The translations under genes were made by a program, and so were the position numbers. Below are positions 1 to 13,958 of a stretch of 64,000 nt of DNA, in pieces. The DNA is from Enterobacter hormaechei subsp. hoffmannii (GTDB lineage: Bacteria > Pseudomonadota > Gammaproteobacteria > Enterobacterales > Enterobacteriaceae), in assembly GCF_001729745.1 (NCBI RefSeq), contig NZ_CP017186.1, positions 4,402,001-4,466,000 on the forward strand. Reading direction: 5' to 3'. The notes beneath the pieces are model-generated. The model was not told the DNA's origin and did not search any database. It was given only the letters and a program-made list of their open reading frames with translations. Position 1 is the stretch's first letter; the number at the start of each line of letters is the position of its first letter.

Positions 1-391
1 CAGCCACTGTCGCGATCTGCTGGGCAGCGATATCCATACCGCCAGCCGCAGCCGTGCATTATTTGAAGCGATTCGTCACTACATCGAAGAACATCACGCC
101 TCTGCACTGACCCGTGAATCGGTGGCGCAGGCGTTTTATATTTCACCAAACTACCTTTCTCATCTTTTTCAAAAAACAGGCAGCGTGGGGTTCAACGAAT
201 ATCTTACGCAAACACGCCTCGAGCACGCGCGTCAGCTTCTTAAAGGCTACGAGTTTAAAATCAAAGATATCGCTGCAAGCTGCGGATTTACGGACAGTAA
301 CTACTTTTGCCGTCTCTTTCGCAAGCACACTGAACGTTCCCCTTCCGAATATCGACGCCAGTATCACAGCCAGCTGATCGCCAAAAAGTAG
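1..391 (+). CDS. yijO: AraC-family transcriptional regulator, C-terminal part (YijO-like), cut by the window edge
   Basis: Only the last 129 residues are visible; the frame is open to the left edge, so the N-terminal effector or dimerisation domain is outside the window. The visible part is an AraC/XylS DNA-binding domain with two helix-turn-helix units: the first around SVAQAFYISPNYLSHLF, the second around DIAASCGFTDSNYFCRLFR, followed by the usual SPSEYR ending. The assignment to YijO rests on position: in E. coli yijO lies in the same neighbourhood as fsaB-gldA. The target is not known from sequence; control of the downstream fsaB-gldA pair is an inference from adjacency. Confidence 0.72.
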   Translation, partial: SHCRDLLGSDIHTASRSRALFEAIRHYIEEHHASALTRESVAQAFYISPNYLSHLFQKTGSVGFNEYLTQTRLEHARQLLKGYEFKIKDIAASCGFTDSNYFCRLFRKHTERSPSEYRRQYHSQLIAKK

Positions 392-519
392 CATTGTGAT
401 CGCTCTCTCACTTCGCCAGGGACATTACATTTATCCAGTATTTGGCAAAATTGACCTGTATTCGCCGCGACTGGGTGCGCCGTATCCTTTATTCAACCTT
501 TCTGACTTAAGGAAAAATA

Positions 520-1182
520 ATGGAACTGTACCTGGATACCGCCAACGTGGCAGAAGTTGAACGCCTGGCGCGCATTTTTCCCATTGCGGGCGTGACCACC
601 AACCCAAGCATCGTAGCCGCCAGCGGCGAATCTGTCTGGGAGGTGTTGCCGCGCCTGCAGCAGGCTATCGGCCCGGAGGGCAGGCTGTTTGCCCAAACCA
701 TGAGCCGCGACGCCGAAGGAATGGTGGCGGAAGCAAAACGGCTGAACAATGCCCTGCCGGACATCGTGGTAAAAATTCCCGTCACTGCACAGGGGCTCAT
801 CGCGATTAAAGCGCTGAAGAAAGAGGGAATTACCACGCTGGGAACCGCCGTTTACAGCGCCGCTCAGGGGTTACTGGCCGCGCTGGCAGGAGCGAAATAT
901 GTCGCACCGTATGTAAACCGCGTCGATGCGCAGGGCGGTGACGGCATTCGCACGGTACAGGAACTGCAATCCCTGCTGGAACAGCATGCGCCAGAGAGCA
1001 TGGTGCTGGCTGCCAGCTTTAAAACGCCGCGCCAGGCGCTGGATTGCCTGTTGGCAGGATGTGAGGCAATCACGCTTCCCTTAGACGTAGCGCAACAAAT
1101 GCTCGGCACGCCAGCGGTAGAGTCAGCCATAGAGAAGTTCGAGCAGGACTGGAAAAACGCGTTTGGTAACCTCAACCTCTAA
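520..1182 (+). CDS. fsaB: Fructose-6-phosphate aldolase (TalC/FsaB type)
   Basis: Predicted cytosolic class I aldolase that cleaves fructose 6-phosphate to dihydroxyacetone and glyceraldehyde 3-phosphate, or runs in reverse. It is 220 residues, the usual short transaldolase-like barrel. The start [16 protein letters not shown] is typical and the Schiff-base lysine is K85 in [15 protein letters not shown] and [11 protein letters not shown] are also present. AAGGA lies 9 nt before the ATG. It is 12 nt upstream of gldA, so the two are probably co-transcribed, linking dihydroxyacetone and glycerol metabolism. A weak CRP-like match (TGTGA, 6 nt, TCTCA) lies at 395-410. In E. coli fsaB follows ptsA; here ptsA is absent. 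Confidence 0.95.
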   Translation: MELYLDTANVAEVERLARIFPIAGVTTNPSIVAASGESVWEVLPRLQQAIGPEGRLFAQTMSRDAEGMVAEAKRLNNALPDIVVKIPVTAQGLIAIKALKKEGITTLGTAVYSAAQGLLAALAGAKYVAPYVNRVDAQGGDGIRTVQELQSLLEQHAPESMVLAASFKTPRQALDCLLAGCEAITLPLDVAQQMLGTPAVESAIEKFEQDWKNAFGNLNL

Positions 1183-1194
1183 GGGAGAAATGTT

Positions 1195-2298
1195 ATGGAC
1201 CGTATCATTCAATCGCCGGGGAAGTACATCCAGGGCGCTGATGTTCTCACTCGTCTCGGCGACTACCTGAAGCCGCTGGCGGCTCGCTGGCTGGTGGTAG
1301 GCGATAAATTTGTGCTGGGTTTTGCCGAAGAAACCCTGCGTCAGAGTTTTAAAAAAGCCGGACTCCATGCCGAAATTGCACCGTTTGGCGGCGAATGTTC
1401 GCAAAATGAAATCGATCGCCTGAAAAAACTGGCCGACAGTACCGACTGCCTGGCGGTGCTGGGTATCGGGGGCGGAAAAACGCTGGATACCGCCAAAGCG
1501 CTGGCGCACTTTATGGACGTGCCGGTGGCTATTGCCCCGACCATTGCCTCCACCGATGCGCCGTGCAGTGCCCTTTCCGTGATTTATACCGACAGCGGCG
1601 AGTTCGATCGCTACCTGATGCTGCCGCACAACCCGAACATGGTGATTGTCGATACCAGGGTGGTGGCGGGCGCACCTGCGCGCCTGCTGGCCGCCGGGAT
1701 TGGCGATGCCCTGGCAACCTGGTTTGAAGCGCGCGCCTGTTCGCGTAGCGGCGCCACGACCATGGCGGGTGGCAAGTGCACGCAGGCAGCGTTAGCGCTG
1801 GCTGAACTGTGCTATAACACGCTGGTTGAAGAGGGCGAGAAAGCGATGCTGGCGGCGGAACAACACGTGGTGACGCCTGCTCTGGAACGCATTATCGAAG
1901 CCAACACCTATCTCAGCGGCGTGGGCTTTGAAAGTGGCGGGCTGGCGGCGGCACACGCCATTCACAATGGCATGACGGCGGTGCCGGATGCGCACCATTT
2001 CTACCACGGTGAAAAAGTGGCATTTGGTACGCTGACGCAACTGGTACTGGAGAACGCGCCGGTAGAAGAAATCGAAACCGTTGCGGCGCTGTGCCATAGC
2101 GTCGGGCTGCCAATTACGCTGGCGCAGCTGAATATCAAAGAGGATATTCCGGCTAAAATGCGGCTGATCGCGGAGGCGTCCTGTGCCGAAGGGGAAACCA
2201 TTCACAACATGCCTGGCGGCGTAACGCCGGATCAGGTCTATGCGGCGCTGCTGGTGGCGGACCAGTATGGACAGCGATTCTTGCAGGAGTGGGAGTAA
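1195..2298 (+). CDS. gldA: Glycerol dehydrogenase, NAD+ dependent
   Basis: Oxidises glycerol to dihydroxyacetone with NAD+, or reduces dihydroxyacetone in reverse, in the cytosol. It is 367 residues, the E. coli GldA length. The N-terminal half has the nucleotide-binding [14 protein letters not shown] segment (about 90-105). The C-terminal helical half carries metal-binding histidines in [11 protein letters not shown] and [14 protein letters not shown]. The start is supported by GGGAG 8 nt upstream. It directly follows fsaB, whose product releases dihydroxyacetone, so the pair can convert between sugar phosphate and glycerol. The gene ends just before a pair of REP palindromes. Confidence 0.96.
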   Translation: MDRIIQSPGKYIQGADVLTRLGDYLKPLAARWLVVGDKFVLGFAEETLRQSFKKAGLHAEIAPFGGECSQNEIDRLKKLADSTDCLAVLGIGGGKTLDTAKALAHFMDVPVAIAPTIASTDAPCSALSVIYTDSGEFDRYLMLPHNPNMVIVDTRVVAGAPARLLAAGIGDALATWFEARACSRSGATTMAGGKCTQAALALAELCYNTLVEEGEKAMLAAEQHVVTPALERIIEANTYLSGVGFESGGLAAAHAIHNGMTAVPDAHHFYHGEKVAFGTLTQLVLENAPVEEIETVAALCHSVGLPITLAQLNIKEDIPAKMRLIAEASCAEGETIHNMPGGVTPDQVYAALLVADQYGQRFLQEWE

Positions 2299-2306
2299 TA
2301 GAAAAA

Positions 2307-2382
2307 CCGGGTGGCGCTGCGCTTACCCGGCCTACATGGCACTTTAATTTGTAGGCCGGGTAAGGCGTAGCCGCCACCCGGC
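2307..2382. repeat. Pair of inverted REP palindromes (BIME-like)
   Basis: Two facing copies of the enterobacterial REP unit, CCGGGTGGCG...TTACCCGGCCTAC at 2307-2335 and its inverse starting GTAGGCCGGGTAAGG at 2351-2382. They lie between the convergent ends of gldA and katG, where they may stabilise the 3' ends of both messages. Confidence 0.9.
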
Positions 2383-2389
2383 ACAAGGG

Positions 2390-4591
<2,202 letters not shown>

Positions 4592-4682
4592 TTACCGTTA
4601 CGATATACACCACTAGCGATAAGAGATAGTTGAATTAATCCACAGATTCGATAGCTAATACCTTTTAACTTTCTGTTCGAGT

Positions 4683-4705
4683 AAAAAACCCTCACTTTAT
4701 GAGGG
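4683..4705 (-). terminator. Intrinsic terminator after metF
   Basis: Stem CCCTCA (4689-4694) and TGAGGG (4700-4705). On the minus strand it is followed by a run of T, read as AAAAAA at 4683-4688 on the plus strand. It lies 10 nt past the metF stop and upstream of katG, so metF and katG are probably separate transcripts. Confidence 0.85.
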
Positions 4706-4714
4706 ATTTTTACT

Positions 4715-5608
<894 letters not shown>

Positions 5609-5647
5609 TTACCTCTATCTTTCGCGTGTCATTGTTTGTTGTGTTGT

Positions 5648-5679
5648 GAACTTCTATACGTTTAGACGTCCAGATGTAA
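5648..5679 (-). promoter_or_regulatory. MetJ operator of metF (four tandem 8-bp met boxes)
   Basis: Against the met-box consensus AGACGTCT, read in 8-bp steps: GAACTTCT (5/8), ATACGTTT (6/8), AGACGTCC (7/8), AGATGTAA (5/8). The array ends 43 bp before the metF start codon. MetJ with S-adenosylmethionine binds such tandem boxes cooperatively and represses. Confidence 0.85.
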
Positions 5680-5780
5680 AAATGACGGAAAAGCGGGATG
5701 ACGTCAACAGAAATAATCAACATTAACGTTGAGGTTTGTTCAGGGAAGATGAAGGGGATTCATGATGGGGGGTGAGAAGG

Positions 5781-5875
5781 CCCCTCACCCCAGCCCTCTC
5801 CCCAAAGGGGCGAGGGGGGAAAGACCGCACCGAGCAGTCCCCTCTCCCCTAAGGGGAGAGGGTTAGGGTGAGGGG
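5781..5875. repeat. C-rich palindromic element, copy 1 (full length)
   Basis: About 95 bp. It begins CCCCTCACCCC and ends in the inverse GGGTGAGGGG. Inside are two hairpins of CCCTCTCCCC facing GGGGAGAGGG type, joined by the linker GACCGCACCGAGCAGT. It ends exactly at the metL stop codon (5876). The same element recurs at about 22072, 34450, 42023 and 47648. Confidence 0.88.
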
Positions 5876-8308
5876 TTACAGTAGCTTAGCCAGGCGATTA
5901 ATGTCGGACTGAATGGCTCCGGCGGTCACATCGCGCCCCGCACCCGGGCCACGGATCACCAGCGGGTTATCGCGGTACCAGCGGCTTTCGATGGCGAAGA
6001 CGTTATCGCACGGCAGCAGCGCCGCCAGCGGATGTTCAGGACGTACCGCCTCCACGCCCACGCGCGCTTTACCGTTCGCCTCGAAGCGCGCCACGTAACG
6101 CAGCACCAGGCCCATCTCGTTTGCCGCTTCCAGACGTTGCACCATCTGCTCGTTCAGCTCGTCGCCGTTCTCAAAGAAGTGATCGACAGATCCTTCCTCG
6201 CAGCCCGCAGGCACCAGAGACTCAACGCGAACCTGGCCAGGCTCAATGTCGTAGCCCGCTTCACGCGCCAGGATCACCAGCTTGCGCATCACGTCTTTAC
6301 CGGCAAGGTCGACGCGCGGATCCGGCTCGGTTAAGCCCTGCTGCCACGCCTGATCCACCAGGTCGGTGAACGGCACGGTACCGTCAAATTGCAGGAACAG
6401 CCAGGAGAGCGTGCCGGAGAAGATCCCGCTCAGCGCCAGAATGCTGTCGCCGCTATCAATCAGATCGCGCACGGTATGGTTAACCGGCAGACCTGCGCCA
6501 ACGGTGGCGTTATACAGCCAGTGACGACCCGTTTTTTCGAACGCGTCGTGGATCTGGCGATATTTATCAGTGCTGCTCGCGCCTGCCAGCTTGTTGGCGC
6601 TGATGACGTGGAACCCGTGGCTGGCAAAATCCAGATACTGATCGGCCAGTTGCTCGCTGGCGGTAACGTCCAGCACCACCAGATCGTCGTACGGGTGCGC
6701 GCGCATCCACAGGAACAGCGACTCTTCGTCCTGCTCAACCGCTTCATCGTTAAAGAAGGCCAGCGCCCGACTGGCGTCCAGCCCTTCGTAGTTCAACAGG
6801 CTGCGGCGGCTGTCCACCACGCCTGCCAGAATAAACTCAAATCCGGTACGCGCCGAAAGCGTGACCTGCTCGCGGGCGAACAGCTCCAGCCAGCGGGAAC
6901 CGATGTTCCCTTTCCCGAACAGTACCAGGCCGATGCGTTTTTCCGCACGGAACAGGGAGGTGTGCAGGCCCTGAATCAGGCTTTCGGTTGGCCCCTTGCG
7001 CAGAACGGCAACCAGGCTGATGCCCTCTTCCGACTGCCAGGTGAACTCCACCGGCTGCCCTTTCAGCTGCTGCCAGAAGCGGTGGCAGTGCAGCGGGTTA
7101 CGGGTGACGCCCGCGCCCACCATTGCCACCAGCGCCAGTCCCTGACGCAGGCGAAGCTCGCCCGGCAGTCCCGCTTCATCCAGAATCTTCAGGGCGCTGT
7201 CCACTACTTCAGCGGTATAGCAGAACTGCAACAGCTGGCGATCGTTATGCACGCCAACGGCCAGCGGACGCACCTGGGCACGTTTCAGGATGGTGTCGAT
7301 ATCTTTGTGCGCCAGTTTGAAATCCTGGCCCGCAGGCACCTGGAACTCAATCAGGCAGATGTCATCGTGGCTGGTGACAATGCGCGCGCCCGTACCGGAT
7401 GCCAGCACGCGCTCGATGCGAGTGGAACCCTGATCCGGCGTGTAGCTACAGCGTAGTTGCAGGTCGATGTCGCTGCCGGAAACCGGCTGTAGCGTGCGCG
7501 CGTGCAGCACTGGTGCCGCCAGACGCGCCAGCTCGCTCGCTTCGTCGAGACGCAGCAGCGGCAGCAGGCAGGCATCTTTTACTTTGCGCGGGTCCGCGCT
7601 GTAGACACCGGCCACGTCGCTCCAGATGGTGACGCGGGACACGCCCGCCAGGGCGCCAATCTGCGTTGCCGAGTAGTCAGAGCCGTTACGGCCCAGCAGT
7701 ACGGTTTCACCTGCGTTGCTGCGACTGATAAAGCCGGTCACCACAATACGTTTACCCGGATGTTGAACCAGCAGCTGTTGCAGCAGCGGGTAGGACAACC
7801 CTTCGTCCACCTGCGGCTGTGCGGCGCGTTCGGCACGCAGGAAATCACGCGCGTCGAGCCAGGCGGCTTCCACGCCAAGATGTTGCAGCACGGCGGCCAT
7901 CAGGCGTGCAGACCACACTTCACCATGGCCAACCACTTCCGCATACACCGCATCGGTAATGCCGCTGTCCAGCAGAGCTGCCAGACGCTCAAGGTCGTGA
8001 GTAAAGGCGCTTATCAGTCCGTCTGCCACGTCTGCAGGCAGCAAACCGGCAATCAGTTCACTCTGGTAACGACGTAAGGACTGTTGCACCTGATGCGCAG
8101 AGAGGCGATCGGTCTGGCTCAGTTTCAGCCAGCTAATCAGCTGGTTGGTGGTGCTGCCCGCCGCAGAGACAACCATCATGTCCCCCGGCTGTGAATACTC
8201 GGTCATGATCCCTGCGACACGCAGATAACATTTCACATCAGCAAGACTACTACCACCAAACTTGTGCAGCTGACGACCCTTCGCCCCTGCCTGCGCTATC
8301 ACACTCAT
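5876..8308 (-). CDS. metL: Bifunctional aspartokinase II / homoserine dehydrogenase II
   Basis: Phosphorylates aspartate and reduces aspartate semialdehyde to homoserine, feeding methionine synthesis. It is 810 residues, the E. coli MetL length. The N-terminal kinase domain (about 15-300) has KFGGSSLAD and the GRNGSDYSA segment. A linker region follows, then an NAD(P)-binding homoserine dehydrogenase domain starting near residue 460 with VLFGKGNIGSRW. It lies 2 nt downstream of metB on the same strand and is co-transcribed with it from the MetJ-controlled promoter. A C-rich palindrome abuts its stop codon and may protect or end the message. Confidence 0.97.
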   Translation of the reverse strand: MSVIAQAGAKGRQLHKFGGSSLADVKCYLRVAGIMTEYSQPGDMMVVSAAGSTTNQLISWLKLSQTDRLSAHQVQQSLRRYQSELIAGLLPADVADGLISAFTHDLERLAALLDSGITDAVYAEVVGHGEVWSARLMAAVLQHLGVEAAWLDARDFLRAERAAQPQVDEGLSYPLLQQLLVQHPGKRIVVTGFISRSNAGETVLLGRNGSDYSATQIGALAGVSRVTIWSDVAGVYSADPRKVKDACLLPLLRLDEASELARLAAPVLHARTLQPVSGSDIDLQLRCSYTPDQGSTRIERVLASGTGARIVTSHDDICLIEFQVPAGQDFKLAHKDIDTILKRAQVRPLAVGVHNDRQLLQFCYTAEVVDSALKILDEAGLPGELRLRQGLALVAMVGAGVTRNPLHCHRFWQQLKGQPVEFTWQSEEGISLVAVLRKGPTESLIQGLHTSLFRAEKRIGLVLFGKGNIGSRWLELFAREQVTLSARTGFEFILAGVVDSRRSLLNYEGLDASRALAFFNDEAVEQDEESLFLWMRAHPYDDLVVLDVTASEQLADQYLDFASHGFHVISANKLAGASSTDKYRQIHDAFEKTGRHWLYNATVGAGLPVNHTVRDLIDSGDSILALSGIFSGTLSWLFLQFDGTVPFTDLVDQAWQQGLTEPDPRVDLAGKDVMRKLVILAREAGYDIEPGQVRVESLVPAGCEEGSVDHFFENGDELNEQMVQRLEAANEMGLVLRYVARFEANGKARVGVEAVRPEHPLAALLPCDNVFAIESRWYRDNPLVIRGPGAGRDVTAGAIQSDINRLAKLL

Positions 8309-8310
8309 GA

Positions 8311-9471
8311 TTACCCCTTGGCTGCGACCCGGAAGCCATTTTCCAGATCGGCAATTAAATCTTCAGAATCTTCAATACCGGTCGAGATACGCAGCAGCGT
8401 CTCGGAAATCCCGGCGGCGGCACGTGCTTCGGGTGCCATACCTGCGTGCGTCATGGTTGCGGCGTGGGAGATCAAGCTTTCTACTCCCCCTAAGGATTCC
8501 GCCAGCGTAAACAATGACAACCCGCTCAGGAAGCGACGCAGCGTTTGCTCGTCACCGTCCAGTTCAAAACTTAACATCGCGCCAAATCCTTTCTGTTGGC
8601 GCGCGGCAATCTCGTGCCCCTGGTTTTCCGGCAGCGACGGGTGATAAAGCTTCTTCACCAGCGGCTGGGTTTTCAGGAAATCCACGATCGCCTGGGCATT
8701 ACGCTGCGCCACGTCCATACGCGGTGACAGGGTGCGGATACCACGCAGCAGCAAATAGCTGTCGAACGCGCCCGCGGTGACGCCAATGTTATTGGCCCAC
8801 CATGCCAGTTCAGTGACAACATCAGGATCTTTGGCAATCACCACACCCGCTACCACGTCAGAATGGCCGTTCAGATATTTCGTGCATGAATGCAACACCA
8901 GATCGGCACCCAGTGCCAGTGGGTTCTGAAGGGCCGGACTGAGGAACGTATTATCCACTACACTTATCGCTCCCGCATCCCTTGCGAGCTGACAAATTTT
9001 CGCAATATCGACTACGCGCAACAATGGATTGCTTGGACTTTCCACCAGAACCAGCTTTGGCTGTTCGGCTAACGCCTGTTTCAGCGCCTGTTCGTCGTTT
9101 TGATCGACAAACAACACGCGGTAGCAGCCACGTTTCGCCAGGCTATCAAACAGACGATAACTGCCGCCGTAGCAGTCGTGCGGCGCCAACAGCAGATCGC
9201 CAGGTTTCAGGAACACCGTGGTTACCAGGTGAATGGCAGACATGCCGGTATTGGTTAATACCGCCCCTGCGCCGCCTTCCAGTTCCGCCAGCGCGCGCTG
9301 GGTGACGTCACGCGTAGGATTGCCGCGACGCGAGTAGTCATGCGCGCGGGGTTCATTAAATCCGGTGAAATTATAGGTGCTGGAGAGATGAATTGGCGGG
9401 ACAACGCAGCCGTACTGCTCGTCATCATTCAATCCGCTACGCACTGCGATGGTGGCCTGTTTACGCGTCAT
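8311..9471 (-). CDS. metB: Cystathionine gamma-synthase
   Basis: PLP enzyme that condenses O-succinylhomoserine with cysteine to form cystathionine. It is 386 residues with the start at 9471 (MTRKQATIAVRSG), supported by GGAAG upstream. The frame is open 37 codons further, but that extension would run over the met boxes and is not conserved. The PLP lysine is in HSCTKYLNGHSDV. It is the first gene of metBL, divergent from metJ, with the operator between them. Confidence 0.97.
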   Translation of the reverse strand: MTRKQATIAVRSGLNDDEQYGCVVPPIHLSSTYNFTGFNEPRAHDYSRRGNPTRDVTQRALAELEGGAGAVLTNTGMSAIHLVTTVFLKPGDLLLAPHDCYGGSYRLFDSLAKRGCYRVLFVDQNDEQALKQALAEQPKLVLVESPSNPLLRVVDIAKICQLARDAGAISVVDNTFLSPALQNPLALGADLVLHSCTKYLNGHSDVVAGVVIAKDPDVVTELAWWANNIGVTAGAFDSYLLLRGIRTLSPRMDVAQRNAQAIVDFLKTQPLVKKLYHPSLPENQGHEIAARQQKGFGAMLSFELDGDEQTLRRFLSGLSLFTLAESLGGVESLISHAATMTHAGMAPEARAAAGISETLLRISTGIEDSEDLIADLENGFRVAAKG

Positions 9472-9531
9472 GGTGAGGCTTCCTGGCGAATGAGGTGAAA
9501 AGTCAGGCACCAGAGTAAACATTGAAAGTAT

Positions 9532-9563
9532 GGACGTCAATACATCTGGACATCTAAACTTCT
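9532..9563. promoter_or_regulatory. MetJ operator between metB and metJ (four tandem met boxes)
   Basis: In exact 8-bp register: GGACGTCA, ATACATCT, GGACATCT and AAACTTCT, each matching 6 of 8 positions of AGACGTCT. The site lies in the 275-bp divergent metB-metJ region, so MetJ should repress metBL and possibly its own gene. Confidence 0.88.
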
Positions 9564-9746
9564 TTGCGTATAGATTGAGCAATGCGCAAATAGCCGTTAA
9601 AATTATATGCTTTAGGACACGCTACAGCGGCAATATCCGTGCCTCGGTATCGTCTCTACGGTAAACTACGCAAGATTACGGTTCAAAACTGATGGTTACC
9701 GGTTTTGCACCTTTAGATTAATGACTGAGAGGATTAAAGGTATCTC

Positions 9747-10064
9747 ATGGCTGAATGGAGCGGCGAATATATCAGCCCATACGCTGAGCACGGTAAGAAG
9801 AGTGAGCAAGTCAAGAAAATCACGGTGTCCATTCCTCTGAAGGTGTTGAAGATCCTCACCGATGAACGTACGCGTCGTCAGGTGAACAACCTGCGTCACG
9901 CCACTAACAGCGAACTGCTGTGCGAAGCGTTCCTGCATGCGTTTACCGGCCAACCGTTGCCGAACGATGACGATCTGCGCAAAGAACGCAGTGACGAAAT
10001 TCCAGAAGAGGCGAAGGTGATCATGCGTGAACTGGGTATCGACCCGGATACGTGGGAATACTGA
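9747..10064 (+). CDS. metJ: Methionine repressor
   Basis: Ribbon-helix-helix repressor using S-adenosylmethionine as corepressor. It is 105 residues, the E. coli length. The DNA-contacting beta strand is [12 protein letters not shown] (about 23-34), and the rest is nearly invariant in enterobacteria, including the [17 protein letters not shown] helix. Its operators are recognisable at 9532-9563 and 5648-5679. It is transcribed divergently from metBL and ends at a bidirectional terminator shared with rpmE. The E. coli gene yiiX, which lies between metJ and rpmE, is missing here. Confidence 0.98.
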   Translation: MAEWSGEYISPYAEHGKKSEQVKKITVSIPLKVLKILTDERTRRQVNNLRHATNSELLCEAFLHAFTGQPLPNDDDLRKERSDEIPEEAKVIMRELGIDPDTWEY

Positions 10065-10075
10065 TAAGCGGATAC

Positions 10076-10104
10076 AAAAAAGGCACCTTGCGGTGCCTTT
10101 TTTT
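10076..10104. terminator. Bidirectional terminator between metJ and rpmE
   Basis: Stem AGGCACC (10081-10087), loop TTGC, stem GGTGCCT (10092-10098), with A5 before and a T run after. It serves convergent metJ and rpmE. Confidence 0.92.
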
Positions 10105-10112
10105 CGGGAAAC

Positions 10113-10325
10113 TTATTTAGCGCCCGGGATGCTGAAACGCTTGTTGAAGCGGTCAACACGGCCACCGGTTGCAACATCACGCTGCTTACCAGTGTAGAAC
10201 GGGTGGCATTTGCCGCACACGTCCAGGTTCAGATCGTGACCCACGGTAGAGCGGATCTGGATAGAGTTACCGCAAGAGCAGTTTGCAGTAATCATTTCGT
10301 ATTTCGGGTGAATATCTTTTTTCAT
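10113..10325 (-). CDS. rpmE: 50S ribosomal protein L31, zinc-binding form
   Basis: Ribosomal protein of 70 residues bridging the large subunit to the small-subunit head. It has the four zinc-ligand cysteines of the C+ type at C16, C18, C37 and C40 (NCSCGNS and [11 protein letters not shown]). In bacteria with a zinc-free paralogue this form is the zinc-replete version; no paralogue is in the window. It ends at the terminator shared with metJ and is divergent from priA. Confidence 0.97.
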   Translation of the reverse strand: MKKDIHPKYEMITANCSCGNSIQIRSTVGHDLNLDVCGKCHPFYTGKQRDVATGGRVDRFNKRFSIPGAK

Positions 10326-10396
10326 GGGAGAACCTCAGTTAAGGCCGCGTCGCTCTTCCAGCCCTAACGCCAGACACCACGCGATGTTGAATGTAA

Positions 10397-12721
<2,325 letters not shown>

Positions 12722-12840
12722 AGACGGATCGAAAAATTTAATGCGCCTCACACTTTTTATGAAAATTCTGTAACCGATTCCATTAACTATCTGTAAAAAT
12801 GGTGCGGTCCGCAGTTCGGTGTTCAGGCGAGGAGAAGACG

Positions 12841-13866
12841 TTGAAGTCCAGGAAAGAGGTTGCCTCGGCGACCATGAAAGACGTTGCCGAGAAAGCACAA
12901 GTCTCAACAGCAACCGTGTCCCGCGCATTGATGAACCCTGACAAAGTCTCCCAGGCGACCCGAAACCGGGTTGAAAAGGCGGCGCTTGAGGTCGGTTATT
13001 TCCCGCAAGCCATGGGGCGCAACGTTAAACGCAACGAATCCCGCACCATCCTGGTGATCGTGCCGGACATCTGCGATCCCTTCTTCAGCGAAATCATCCG
13101 CGGCATTGAGGTCACGGCCGCCGCCCAGGGCTATCTGGTGCTGATTGGTGATTGTGCCCACCAGAACCAGCAGGAAAAAACGTTCATCGACCTGATCATC
13201 ACCAAGCAGATTGATGGCATGCTGCTGCTTGGCTCACGCCTGCCGTTTGATGCCAGCATTGAAGAACAGCGCAATTTACCGCCAATGGTCATGGCGAACG
13301 AATTCGCGCCGGAGCTGGAGCTGCCGACCGTTCATATCGATAACCTCACCGCTGCGTTCAACGCCGTGAACTATCTTCAGGAGCTGGGGCATAAGCGTAT
13401 CGGTTGTATTGCCGGACCAGAAGAGATGCCGCTGTGTCATTACCGGTTGCAGGGCTACGTTCAGGCGCTTCGCCGTACCGGGGCTGTTGTCGATCCGCAC
13501 TACATTGCGCGCGGTGATTTCACCTTTGAAGCGGGCGGGCAGGCGCTGGAAAAATTGCTTGCCTTGCCAGAACCGCCTACCGCGGTCTTCTGCCACAGCG
13601 ACGTGATGGCGCTGGGGGCGTTATCCTACGCCAAACGTCACGGCCTGCGCGTGCCAAAGGACCTGTCGATAATCGGTTTTGATAATATTTCGCTTTCGGA
13701 GTTTTGCGATCCGCCGCTTTCGACTGTTTCGCAGCCGCGGTATGACATTGGCCGGGAAGCGATGCTGCTTTTGCTGGATCAGTTGCACGGTCAAACAGTT
13801 AGCAGTGGGTCACGACTACTGGATTGTGAGCTGATTGTGCGCGGCTCTACCCAGGCATTAACTTAA
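12841..13866 (+). CDS. cytR: LacI-family nucleoside-regulon repressor, TTG start
   Basis: Repressor of nucleoside uptake and catabolism that cooperates with CRP and is released by cytidine. It is 341 residues when read from TTG at 12841, exactly the E. coli CytR length, with GAGGAG 5 nt upstream. An upstream ATG at 12799 in the same frame would add 14 residues with no family support and a poor ribosome site. The HTH is TMKDVAEKAQVSTATVSRAL, and the rest is a periplasmic-binding-protein-like core with ILVIVPDICDPFFSEI. TTG initiation would lower expression, as suits a repressor. Confidence 0.95.
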   Translation: MKSRKEVASATMKDVAEKAQVSTATVSRALMNPDKVSQATRNRVEKAALEVGYFPQAMGRNVKRNESRTILVIVPDICDPFFSEIIRGIEVTAAAQGYLVLIGDCAHQNQQEKTFIDLIITKQIDGMLLLGSRLPFDASIEEQRNLPPMVMANEFAPELELPTVHIDNLTAAFNAVNYLQELGHKRIGCIAGPEEMPLCHYRLQGYVQALRRTGAVVDPHYIARGDFTFEAGGQALEKLLALPEPPTAVFCHSDVMALGALSYAKRHGLRVPKDLSIIGFDNISLSEFCDPPLSTVSQPRYDIGREAMLLLLDQLHGQTVSSGSRLLDCELIVRGSTQALT

Positions 13867-13958
13867 AGTAAATACCTTTCGACACCCTTATCTGGTCAAA
13901 GCCCCGTCGCTTAAGTAACATGGCGGGCTGACGAACGAATAAATACAGCGAAACGATA

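Noticed and set aside
4605-4680. OxyR site upstream of katG
   Set aside because: ATAG-like tetranucleotides exist but their 25-bp spacing does not fit the 7-bp interval consensus; not scored as a feature.
6389-7456. Long open frame (355 codons) opposite metL
   Set aside because: Same reasoning: a shadow of a conserved gene in GC-rich DNA.
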